From JAYQKL01 sp049890195 (GTDB taxonomy: Bacteria; Pseudomonadota; Alphaproteobacteria; RS24): a DNA stretch of 64,000 nucleotides. Below are positions 1-6,921 of the stretch, in pieces. The DNA lies in NCBI GenBank assembly GCA_049890195.1, contig JBMHBY010000006.1:1-64000 (forward strand), given 5' to 3'. Positions within the stretch are counted from its first letter, which is position 1. The number at the start of each line of letters is the position of its first letter. Under the pieces are notes generated by a model. It made no database searches, was not told the origin of the DNA, and saw only the letters and a program-made list of their open reading frames with translations. Position numbers and translations under genes: made by a program.

Positions 1-12
1 CTCTTCCGATCT
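1..12 (+). other. Illumina adapter remnant at contig end
   Basis: The first 12 bases, CTCTTCCGATCT, are identical to the 3' end of the standard Illumina sequencing adapter. The reading frame of the following gene fragment can be read cleanly from base 14. These bases are almost certainly not genomic and mark the end of an assembled contig. Confidence 0.88.
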
Positions 13-13
13 C

Positions 14-232
14 GACACGCTGTATGGCAGCGGCCAGATGACCCGCACCAACGCCCTGCCCGATGCCGTTGCCGCCGCGATAGAGGCGCTGGGGCGCCAG
101 GCGCTGCACGCTGCGGAGCTGGGTTTTGAGCACCCCGACACCGGCGAGGCCCTGCACTTTGCCGCCCCCCTGCCCGCCGACATGGCCGGTTTGCGGGCGG
201 CCCTGGACACAGCCAAGGCCGGAACCGCCTGA
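14..232 (+). CDS. rluD: RluA/RluD-family 23S rRNA pseudouridine synthase, C-terminal fragment
   Basis: Only the last 72 residues are present; the start lies beyond the contig end. The fragment contains RQALHAAELGFEHPDTGEAL followed by FAAPLPADM, which is the C-terminal signature of RluA/RluD enzymes (the 'bathing' His and the H-P-x-T-G-E segment). These enzymes convert uridines in the 23S rRNA helix 69 region to pseudouridine. The catalytic Asp domain and S4 domain are not in the window. The neighbour rpoH, 91 bases downstream on the same strand, is the usual alphaproteobacterial partner of rluD, and this supports the RluD call over RluA or RluC. Confidence 0.8.
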   Translation, partial: DTLYGSGQMTRTNALPDAVAAAIEALGRQALHAAELGFEHPDTGEALHFAAPLPADMAGLRAALDTAKAGTA

Positions 233-262
233 GCGCGGCGCCACTTTACACGCCCTCCCCCC

Positions 263-291
263 TTTACAAGCCGGCCCAGCGCCCCCATATA
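263..291 (+). promoter_or_regulatory. rpoH promoter candidate with heat-shock-like -10
   Basis: TTTACA (263-268), a 17-base spacer and CATATA (286-291) form a sigma70-like promoter. The -10 sits within CCCCATAT (283-290), which matches the sigma32 -10 consensus CCCCATnT, with CTTTAC as a weak -35. CTTTACA is also repeated directly 18 bases upstream (244-250). The site lies 32 bases before the rpoH start. Autoregulation is an inference. Confidence 0.45.
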
Positions 292-323
292 AGGGGAAAG
301 GACCGTGTGGTGGAGTTGAAGTC

Positions 324-1247
324 ATGACGGACAAGAAACCGAAAAGCAAAAGCGCAAGCACAGCCTTGACGACCAGCCTGTCGCCGGACGGCAGCCTGCA
401 GCGCTATCTGCAGGAAATCCGCAAATTCCCGATGCTGGAGGCCAAGCAGGAATATCAGCTGGCCAAGGATTATCTGGAAAAGGACGACACCGAGGCCGCA
501 CACATGCTGGTGACCAGCCATCTGCGCCTGGTCGCCAAAATCGCCACCGGCTATCGCGGCTACGGCCTACCTTTGGGCGAGGTGATTTCAGAGGGCAATA
601 TCGGCCTGATGCAGGCGGTCAAGAAATTCGACCCCGACAAGGGCTTCCGGCTGGCGACCTATGCGATGTGGTGGATCCGCGCCTCGATTCAGGAATATGT
701 GCTGCGCAGCTGGTCTTTGGTCAAAATCGGCACGACGGCGGCGCAGAAAAAGCTGTTTTTCAACCTGCGGCGCCTGCGCAATGAAATCGCCGATGTGGAC
801 AGCGGCGCGCTGAAGCCCGATGAGGTGAAAAAAATCGCCGCCACGCTGGACGTCAAGGAGGAGGAGGTGCAGATGATGGAGGGCCGCATGGCCGGCATTG
901 ACAGCTCGCTCAACACCCCGATGCGCCATGACGGCGAGGAGACCGGCGAATGGCAGGACTGGCTGGCCGATGACGCCGACAGCCACGAGCTGGTGCTGGC
1001 CGAGCGCAGCGATTATGACGCGCGCCGCCAGGTCATGCTGGACGCGATGGCGGTGTTGAACGACCGCGAAAAAGAGATTTTGACGGCGCGCCGCCTGCAG
1101 GAGCCGCCGGCCACTTTGGAGGAGCTGAGCCAGCAGTTTGACATCAGCCGCGAACGTGTGCGCCAGATCGAGGCCCGCGCCTTTGAAAAACTCAAAGACG
1201 CGATGACCCAACCGGCGGCAGAGCAGGGGTTGTTGGAGGGGCCGTAA
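324..1247 (+). CDS. rpoH: RNA polymerase sigma factor RpoH (sigma-32)
   Basis: This 307-residue protein is a heat-shock sigma factor that directs core RNA polymerase to chaperone and protease promoters. Region 2 is seen in the QRYLQEI start and the FDPDKGFRLATYAMWWIR segment. The RpoH box QKKLFFNLR at about residues 141-149 separates it from RpoD and other group 2 sigmas. Region 4 ends with the SRERVRQIEARAFEKL helix-turn-helix. The ATG at 324 is chosen because GGAG lies 8 bases upstream; the open frame continues further upstream but without sigma homology. The length is usual for the family. It converges on purA. Confidence 0.97.
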   Translation: MTDKKPKSKSASTALTTSLSPDGSLQRYLQEIRKFPMLEAKQEYQLAKDYLEKDDTEAAHMLVTSHLRLVAKIATGYRGYGLPLGEVISEGNIGLMQAVKKFDPDKGFRLATYAMWWIRASIQEYVLRSWSLVKIGTTAAQKKLFFNLRRLRNEIADVDSGALKPDEVKKIAATLDVKEEEVQMMEGRMAGIDSSLNTPMRHDGEETGEWQDWLADDADSHELVLAERSDYDARRQVMLDAMAVLNDREKEILTARRLQEPPATLEELSQQFDISRERVRQIEARAFEKLKDAMTQPAAEQGLLEGP

Positions 1248-1256
1248 CGCTTAAAA

Positions 1257-1361
1257 CACTGGCTCTCGCTCAGCGAGGCCAAGTGTGCCTTGCGCCGACG
1301 AAGCCCTTGCGAAAGCTTCGGGAGAATGCGGGCTGGGCTTTCCCTTCAGGAAAGCGAGCCC
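1257..1361. terminator. Three stem-loops between convergent rpoH and purA
   Basis: The 120-base gap between rpoH and purA holds three inverted repeats: 1257-1285 (CTCGC/GCGAG core with outer TGGC/GCCA), 1299-1320 (CGAAGC/GCTTCG) and 1335-1361 (GCTTTCC/GGAAAGC, loop CTTCA). None is followed by a clear T-run on either strand. They probably act as a two-way transcription stop or as 3'-end stabilisers, but they are not textbook intrinsic terminators. Confidence 0.45.
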
Positions 1362-1367
1362 TTATAC

Positions 1368-2663
1368 TCAGTCCTCAAAGGGGTCCTTCACAAGGATGGT
1401 GTCGTCGCGTTCGGGGCTGGTGGACAGCAGCGTCACCGGCGCGCCGATCAGCTCCTCCACATAGCGCACATAGCGCACGGCATTGGCCGGCAGATCGGCC
1501 CAGCTGCGCGCACCGAAGCTGGTCTCGCTCCAGCCCTCCAGCGTTTCATAGACCGGCTCAATGCGCGCCTGCGCCGCCGCATCGGCGGGCAGGTAATCAA
1601 TCGCCGCGCCGTCCAGCCGGTAGCCGGTGCACACCTTGATTTCCTCAAACCCGTCCAGCACATCCAGCTTGGTCAGGGCGATGCCGTCAATGCCGCCGGT
1701 CTGCACGGCCTGGCGCACCAGCACGGCGTCAAACCAGCCGCAGCGCCGCTTGCGCCCCGTCACCGTGCCGAATTCATGGCCGCGCTCGCCGAGCCGCTGG
1801 CCGGTGTCATTGTCCTGCTCGGTCGGGAACGGCCCCTCGCCGACCCGCGTCGTGTAGGCCTTGGTGATGCCCAGCACATGGCTCAGCGCCGACGGGCCGA
1901 TGCCGGAGCCGATCGCCGCCTGGCCGGCAATGGTGTTGGAGGAAGTGACGAACGGATAGGTGCCGTGGTCAATGTCCAGCAGTGTGCCCTGCGCGCCCTC
2001 AAACAAAATCCGCTGGCCCTGCCGGCGCGCCTCGTTCAACAGCTTCCAGACCGGCTCGGCGAACGGCGTAATCTGCGGGGCGATCTCGGTCAGCGCCGCC
2101 AGCAGCGGCGCCGCCTCAAACTCGTCCTGCCCGAAGCCGCGCCGCAACGCGTTGTGGTGGGTCAGCATTTTGTCGACCTTGGCCGGCAGCGTGTCGAGAT
2201 CGGCCAGATCGCGCACACGGATGGCGCGGCGCCCGACCTTGTCCTCATAGGCGGGGCCGATGCCGCGCTTGGTCGTGCCGATCTTGTCAGCCTCCTTGGC
2301 CGCACTCTCGCGGGCCGCGTCCAGCTCCTGATGCACCGGCAGAATCAAAACGGCGTTTTCGGCAATCCGCAGATTGTCCGGCGAAATGGCCACGCCCTGT
2401 CCGGTCAACTGGTCAATCTCGTTGAGCAGCGCCCACGGGTCAATCACCACACCATTGCCGATGACCGACAGCTTGCCCTGGCGCACAATGCCGCTCGGCA
2501 GCAGGGAGAGTTTGTAAACCGCGCCGTCAATGACCAGTGTGTGTCCGGCATTATGTCCGCCCTGGAACCGCGCCACAATATCGGCGCGCTCCGACAGCCA
2601 GTCAACAATCTTGCCCTTACCCTCGTCGCCCCATTGCGAGCCGACAACCACGACATTGGCCAT
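1368..2663 (-). CDS. purA: Adenylosuccinate synthetase
   Basis: PurA joins IMP and aspartate using GTP, the first committed step from IMP to AMP, in the cytoplasm. The 431-residue length is normal. The N-terminus carries the GTP loop GSQWGDEGKGK at residues 8-18 with the catalytic Asp, then GGHNAGHT with the catalytic His. Later signatures include TKRGIGPAYEDK and the GTP-binding TKLDVLDG near the C-terminus. The ATG follows an AAAGGG sequence. It is 57 bases downstream of serA on the same strand and could share its transcript. Confidence 0.97.
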   Translation of the reverse strand: MANVVVVGSQWGDEGKGKIVDWLSERADIVARFQGGHNAGHTLVIDGAVYKLSLLPSGIVRQGKLSVIGNGVVIDPWALLNEIDQLTGQGVAISPDNLRIAENAVLILPVHQELDAARESAAKEADKIGTTKRGIGPAYEDKVGRRAIRVRDLADLDTLPAKVDKMLTHHNALRRGFGQDEFEAAPLLAALTEIAPQITPFAEPVWKLLNEARRQGQRILFEGAQGTLLDIDHGTYPFVTSSNTIAGQAAIGSGIGPSALSHVLGITKAYTTRVGEGPFPTEQDNDTGQRLGERGHEFGTVTGRKRRCGWFDAVLVRQAVQTGGIDGIALTKLDVLDGFEEIKVCTGYRLDGAAIDYLPADAAAQARIEPVYETLEGWSETSFGARSWADLPANAVRYVRYVEELIGAPVTLLSTSPERDDTILVKDPFED

Positions 2664-2720
2664 AATGCGCCCTTTCGAATCCCGGAATTTGCAGACCCGC
2701 CCCTTATAGCCCGTTACGGC

Positions 2721-4298
2721 CTAAAAGGTAAGCGCTTTCACCTGCAGAACCTGCTCCAGCCCCTGCACCTCCTCCAGAACCGCAGCCGGCACATCCGTAT
2801 CCACCGCAATCAGGGAAATGGCGTCACCGCCCGGCTTTTCACGGCCGAGGCTGAACGAGGCGATGTTGATGCCATGGCGGCCCAACACCGTGCCCAGCGC
2901 ACCGATGAATCCGGGCTGGTCATTATTGGTGACATACAGCATGCGCGGCGCCAGCTCGGCGTCCATATTGATGCCCTTGACCTGAATGACCCGCGGCTGG
3001 CCGTTGGAGAACACAGTGCCGGCGACCGACCGGCTTTGGTTCTCCGTCTCAACCGTGACGCGGATGTAGGTGTCATAGGCACCGGTGGACTGGCTCTTGG
3101 TCTCGGAAATGCTGATGCCGCGGTCCTTGGCGATCGCCGGGGCGCTGACCATGTTCACCTCGGCCATCAGCGGGCGCAGAATGCCGGCAATCGTGGCGGA
3201 GGTCAGCGGAGCGGTGTTCAACTCACCGACATCACCGGCATATTCAATGTTGATGCCCTTGAGCGCCGACTCAGTCACCTGACCGGCCAGCAGGCCAAGC
3301 TGTTCTGACAGGGTCACGAACGGGCTGAGGCGCGGGGCGTCCTCGGCTGAAATGCTCGGCATGTTGATGGCGTTGGTCACGGCCCCGGACAGCAGATAAT
3401 CGGACATCTGTTCGGCGACCTGAATGGCGACATTGATCTGCGCCTCTTCGGTGGATGCGCCCAGATGCGGCGTGCACACGACATTCTCCATCCCGAAGAA
3501 GTCGCTCTCCTTGGCCGGCTCGGTTTCGAAGACGTCCAGCGCCGCACCGGCGACGTGGCCGCTGTCGAGGGCGGCTTTCAGGTCTTTTTCAACCACCAGT
3601 CCGCCACGGGCGCAATTGATGATGCGCACGCCCGGCTTGGTTTTCGCCAGCGCCTCGGCATTGATGATGTTGCGTGTGGCGTCGGTCAACGGGGTGTGCA
3701 GGGTGATGAAGTCAGCGCGGCCCAGAAGCTCGTCCAACTCGACCTTTTCCACACCGATGTCAACGGCGCGCTCGGGCGTCAGGAACGGATCAAAGGCGAC
3801 CACCTTCATTTTCAGCCCCAGCGCCCGCGATGCGACAATCGCGCCAATGTTGCCGCACCCGATGATGCCCAGCACCTTGCCGGACACCTCAACGCCCATG
3901 AAACGGGATTTCTCCCATTTGCCGTCATGGGTGGAGGCGTTGGCCGTCGGCAGCTGGCGGGCCAGCGCGAACATCATGGCGATGGCGTGCTCCGCTGTGG
4001 TGATGGAATTGCCGAACGGCGTGTTCATCACGACAACCCCTTTGGAGGTCGCGGCCGCCAGGTCGATGTTGTCCACCCCGATGCCGGCGCGGCCGATCAC
4101 CTTCAGGTTCTCGGCGGCTTCAATCACCGGCGGCGTCGCCTTGGTGGAGGAGCGCACGGCCAGGCCGTCATACTGGTCAATGATCTTGATCAGCTCATCA
4201 CGGTCCAGGCCGGTGATGACATCCACTTCAATACCGCGCTCCCTGAAAATCTCTTCGGCGCGGGGGCTCATTTTGTCGGAAATCAATACTTTAGGCAT
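2721..4298 (-). CDS. serA: D-3-phosphoglycerate dehydrogenase (long form with ACT domain)
   Basis: SerA oxidises 3-phosphoglycerate to 3-phosphohydroxypyruvate with NAD, the entry step of serine synthesis. At 525 residues it is the long, type I form. It has a substrate and NAD domain with GCGNIGAIVA, the catalytic Arg in NCARGGLV, Glu in DVFETEP and His in PHLGAST. An intervening ASB domain follows at about 320-450, then a C-terminal ACT domain from about residue 452 (LYVTNNDQPGFIGALGTVLG), the usual site of serine feedback. The start has AGGAG upstream. It follows serC by 15 bases, so the pair is one transcript. Confidence 0.97.
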   Translation of the reverse strand: MPKVLISDKMSPRAEEIFRERGIEVDVITGLDRDELIKIIDQYDGLAVRSSTKATPPVIEAAENLKVIGRAGIGVDNIDLAAATSKGVVVMNTPFGNSITTAEHAIAMMFALARQLPTANASTHDGKWEKSRFMGVEVSGKVLGIIGCGNIGAIVASRALGLKMKVVAFDPFLTPERAVDIGVEKVELDELLGRADFITLHTPLTDATRNIINAEALAKTKPGVRIINCARGGLVVEKDLKAALDSGHVAGAALDVFETEPAKESDFFGMENVVCTPHLGASTEEAQINVAIQVAEQMSDYLLSGAVTNAINMPSISAEDAPRLSPFVTLSEQLGLLAGQVTESALKGINIEYAGDVGELNTAPLTSATIAGILRPLMAEVNMVSAPAIAKDRGISISETKSQSTGAYDTYIRVTVETENQSRSVAGTVFSNGQPRVIQVKGINMDAELAPRMLYVTNNDQPGFIGALGTVLGRHGINIASFSLGREKPGGDAISLIAVDTDVPAAVLEEVQGLEQVLQVKALTF

Positions 4299-4314
4299 GG
4301 TCCTGCTCCTTTGC

Positions 4315-5499
4315 TCAGGCGGCTGTCGCTTCGGCGAGGGCGGTTTCGAACGCCCAATCCAGCCAATGTGTCAGTTTTTCAAGGTCCGCGGCCTCAACCG
4401 TGGCCCCGCCCCAGATCCGCAGACCGGCCGGAGCGTCGCGATAGGCGCCGATGTCATGGGCGACGCCCTCCTCATCCAGCAGGGCTGCAAGGCGCTTTGC
4501 CAGCGCCGCCTGGGCGTCATCGTCCAGCGCCAGCGCCCGGGGGTCGGTGATGGTCAGGCAGATGGAGGTGTTGGACAGGTTTTCAGCCTCCCGGCACAGG
4601 AAGCTGACCCAATCCGTACGGGCCACCCAGTCTGCCAGAACCGCCAGATTGTCGGCCGAGCGTTTGAGCAAGGCGTCCAGTCCACCGATCTCCTCGGCCC
4701 ATTTCAGGGCGTCAACATAGTCCTCGACCGCCAGCATGGACGGCGTGTTGATGGTTTCGCCGCGGAAAATGCCGTCAATCAGCTTGCCGCTTTTTGTCAG
4801 ACGAAAAACCTTAGGCAACGGCCAGGGCGGGGTGTAGCTTTCGAGGCGGTCAACCGCCCGTGGGCTGAGGATCAGCATACCGTGTGCGGCCTCGCCGCCC
4901 ATCACCTTCTGCCAGCTGTAGGTCGTGATGTCGAGCCTGTCCCAGGGCAGGTCCATGGCAAAGGCGGCGGAGGTGGCGTCGCACAGGGTCAGGCCGGTGC
5001 GGCCGGCGTCAATCCAGTCGCCGTCCGGCACCCGCACGCCCGATGTCGTGCCGTTCCAGGTGAAGGCGACATCACGGCTGAAATCCACCGCCGACAAATC
5101 CGGCAGTTCGCCGTATCCCGCCTCCATGACGCGCACATCCTCAAGCTTGAGCTGCTTTACGGCGTCGGTGATCCAGCCCTTGCCGAAGCTCTCCCAGCCG
5201 AGAATATCCAGCCCGCGCGCGCCGAGCACGCTCCACATGGCCATTTCATAGGCGCCGGTGTCGGAGCCGGGCACAATGCCGATATGATAATCCTCCGGCA
5301 CCCGCAAAATGGCGCGGGTGCGGTCAATCGCCTCTTTCAGGCGCGCCTTGCCGGGCTTGGAGCGGTGCGACCGGCCCAAAACGGCGTTTTCCAGATGTTG
5401 TAATGCATATCCCGGGCGCTTGGCGCACGGACCTGATGAGAAATCAGGGTTTGCCGGCCGCTCCAACGGTTTGGAGACCAACTTGGTCAAGTCTGTCAT
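4315..5499 (-). CDS. serC: Phosphoserine aminotransferase (alphaproteobacterial type)
   Basis: SerC is a PLP enzyme that transfers an amino group from glutamate to 3-phosphohydroxypyruvate, making phosphoserine; it also serves pyridoxine synthesis in many bacteria. The 394-residue protein begins with the typical NPDFSSGPCAKRPG, and the PLP lysine lies in TYSWQKVMGGEAAHG. The sequence belongs to the longer group found in alphaproteobacteria rather than the E. coli-like group, judged by the SRSHRSKPGK-like segment near residues 43-51. It heads the serC-serA unit and follows a structured leader (see 5500-5575). Confidence 0.95.
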   Translation of the reverse strand: MTDLTKLVSKPLERPANPDFSSGPCAKRPGYALQHLENAVLGRSHRSKPGKARLKEAIDRTRAILRVPEDYHIGIVPGSDTGAYEMAMWSVLGARGLDILGWESFGKGWITDAVKQLKLEDVRVMEAGYGELPDLSAVDFSRDVAFTWNGTTSGVRVPDGDWIDAGRTGLTLCDATSAAFAMDLPWDRLDITTYSWQKVMGGEAAHGMLILSPRAVDRLESYTPPWPLPKVFRLTKSGKLIDGIFRGETINTPSMLAVEDYVDALKWAEEIGGLDALLKRSADNLAVLADWVARTDWVSFLCREAENLSNTSICLTITDPRALALDDDAQAALAKRLAALLDEEGVAHDIGAYRDAPAGLRIWGGATVEAADLEKLTHWLDWAFETALAEATAA

Positions 5500-5575
5500 G
5501 TCTCTACCCTCACAGATAGTTGCCTCTCGTTGGGGAGAGGTGTCCCACGCGAAGATATAGAGGAATGGAGCGGGA
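5500..5575 (-). ncRNA. Candidate serC leader RNA
   Basis: Immediately before serC the minus strand reads CGCGTGGGACACC, a perfect 6-bp hairpin CCTCTC-CCCAAC-GAGAGG (5523-5540), then GCAACTATCTGTGAGGG leading into the ribosome binding site. A conserved cis-acting element called the serC motif is known upstream of serC in Alphaproteobacteria. Position, gene and the hairpin next to the start fit, but I matched it from memory and not with a covariance model. Its ligand is unknown. Confidence 0.5.
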
Positions 5576-5577
5576 AA

Positions 5578-5597
5578 GGCAAATAAAGAAATTTGCC
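5578..5597 (-). terminator. Terminator-like hairpin after the secreted-protein gene
   Basis: GGCAAAT and ATTTGCC form a perfect 7-bp stem around a 6-base loop, followed on the minus strand by a short TTT. It lies 10 bases after the stop of the gene at 5608-5949 and before the serC leader, so it probably ends that transcript. Confidence 0.5.
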
Positions 5598-5607
5598 TGT
5601 TATGCCC

Positions 5608-5949
5608 TCACCCGCCCCGTTTGGTGTTGAAGCGAGTGTAATGCAGCGCGGCGCGGATTTCGTCCATCAGGATGACGGCCGCCATATTGCCGGCGCTGAC
5701 GTAAAGGCTGCGCGCCTCGTCAATGAAGGCGATGGCTGTGTCATAGTGACCGACCTGTGCCTGCTGATGGGCGCAGATTTGCAGGATTTCGGGGTTTCTG
5801 CCCACCGGCTGACGGATCATCGGGCATTTCTGCGAACCGTCGTCGACGGCGGCCGTCTGGGCTTCCGCCGGGCCTGAGATCACCAGGGGGGAGAAGGCCA
5901 TGAACACAGTCATCAAACCGGCTGAGGCTGTTCGCCAAATTGTCTGCAT
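5608..5949 (-). CDS. Small secreted protein of unknown function
   Basis: I do not recognise the family. The 113-residue product begins with a signal peptide (hydrophobic LMTVFMAFSPLVISG, probable cleavage after AEA near residue 30). The mature part of about 80 residues has two cysteines, in KCPMIR and QICAHQQ, which could form a disulfide in the periplasm. It has a helical stretch rich in Ala and Tyr that resembles a single TPR-like helix pair (HYDTAIAFIDEARSLYVSAG). Its own promoter candidate lies at 6035-6063 and a terminator hairpin follows, so it looks monocistronic between thiD and serC. Confidence 0.75.
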   Translation of the reverse strand: MQTIWRTASAGLMTVFMAFSPLVISGPAEAQTAAVDDGSQKCPMIRQPVGRNPEILQICAHQQAQVGHYDTAIAFIDEARSLYVSAGNMAAVILMDEIRAALHYTRFNTKRGG

Positions 5950-6034
5950 GATGTTGCTTTCCGTTGTTGTTGTTGCTCTTTACGGAATAACGCAACTGAC
6001 TTAACAGGCCCTTAAGCCCGAAAAATATGTTTTC

Positions 6035-6063
6035 ATCCTAACAGGGTTGGGCGGAACAGACAA
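6035..6063 (-). promoter_or_regulatory. Promoter candidate for the small secreted protein
   Basis: On the minus strand TTGTCT (6058-6063) and TAGGAT (6035-6040) are separated by exactly 17 bases. This gives a leader of about 80 bases that includes a CAACAACAACAA stretch just before the ribosome binding site. Each box matches the sigma70 consensus at four of six positions. Confidence 0.4.
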
Positions 6064-6085
6064 GCTGTGCCCGTGTCGGGAACTC

Positions 6086-6919
6086 TCAGTCCGGCCGACC
6101 GGCCCCGCCGGCCTGCAGCGGCCAGCCGTGGAACAGCGGCTTGTTGCCCCCCTGTCCAAGCTCCGGGTCGGCCAGGGAAATGGCGGTGCGGACATAGGAA
6201 ATCGCCCGCTCGACCGCCTGTTTCAGCGCCAGCCCCTGCCCCAGGCCGGTGGTCGTGGCGGAAGCCAGTGTACAGCCGGTGCCGTGCGTGTTGCAGCTTG
6301 CAAGGCGGGGGTTCTCAAAAACCGTGAAACCGGACTGTTCGGCCAAGAGGTCAATGACCTCAGCCTCCCTGCCGTGTCCGCCCTTGACCAAAGCGGCGGC
6401 GGCGCCGGCCTCCATCAGCAGGTCCGCGGCGAATTTCATGTCATCCAGCGTTTCAACCCGGCGACCGGTCAACACTTCGGTCTCCGGCATGTTGGGCGTC
6501 ACCAGGGCGGCGCGGTTGATCAGGCAGCCCTGCATCGCCGCCACCGCATCATCGCGCAACAGCCGGTCGCCGGAGCTGGCCACCATGACCGGATCCACCA
6601 CCACCGGCCCGGCATGGCCGTCCAGTGCATCGGCAACGGCCTCTATCACGCCGATATTGGGCAACATCCCGGTCTTGACGGCATCAGCCCCGAGATCCTC
6701 TAATACGGCTGAGATCTGCCTGACGACAAAGGCCGGTGGCACGTCCATAACCTCCTGCACGCCGTGGGTGTTTTGTGCGGTCAGGGCCGAAACGGCCGTC
6801 ATGGCGAACCCGCCAAGCGCGGTCACGGCCTTGATGTCGGCCTGAATGCCGGCACCACCGCCGGAGTCAGAGCCGGCAACAATCAAAATCGGGGAAAGGG
6901 AGGTCTCGCCGGCTGTCAT
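6086..6919 (-). CDS. thiD: Hydroxymethylpyrimidine/phosphomethylpyrimidine kinase
   Basis: ThiD phosphorylates HMP and HMP-phosphate to HMP-diphosphate for thiamine synthesis. The 277-residue ribokinase-fold protein shows GSDSGGGAGIQAD at the N-terminus, the Gln-rich SALTAQNTHGV, KTGMLPN, and the C-terminal anion-hole motif NTHGTGCTLASA with the catalytic Asp replaced in register by the usual Gly-Thr-Gly-Cys. It starts 2 bases after the glmM stop, so it is co-transcribed and probably translationally coupled. No other thiamine gene and no THI-box is nearby. Confidence 0.93.
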   Translation of the reverse strand: MTAGETSLSPILIVAGSDSGGGAGIQADIKAVTALGGFAMTAVSALTAQNTHGVQEVMDVPPAFVVRQISAVLEDLGADAVKTGMLPNIGVIEAVADALDGHAGPVVVDPVMVASSGDRLLRDDAVAAMQGCLINRAALVTPNMPETEVLTGRRVETLDDMKFAADLLMEAGAAAALVKGGHGREAEVIDLLAEQSGFTVFENPRLASCNTHGTGCTLASATTTGLGQGLALKQAVERAISYVRTAISLADPELGQGGNKPLFHGWPLQAGGAGRPD

Positions 6920-6921
6920 GT

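Noticed and set aside
1290..3308. Long plus-strand open frames over purA and serA (also 3424-5403)
   Set aside because: They are shadows of purA, serA and serC in GC-rich DNA: Arg/Ala/Gln-rich, no recognisable domain, and the opposite frames hold well-known enzymes with proper motifs.
6075..6095. CTGAGA next to thiD as a TPP riboswitch
   Set aside because: The match arises from the last thiD codons and the TGA stop. It lies at the 3' end of the gene and no other riboswitch element is near.
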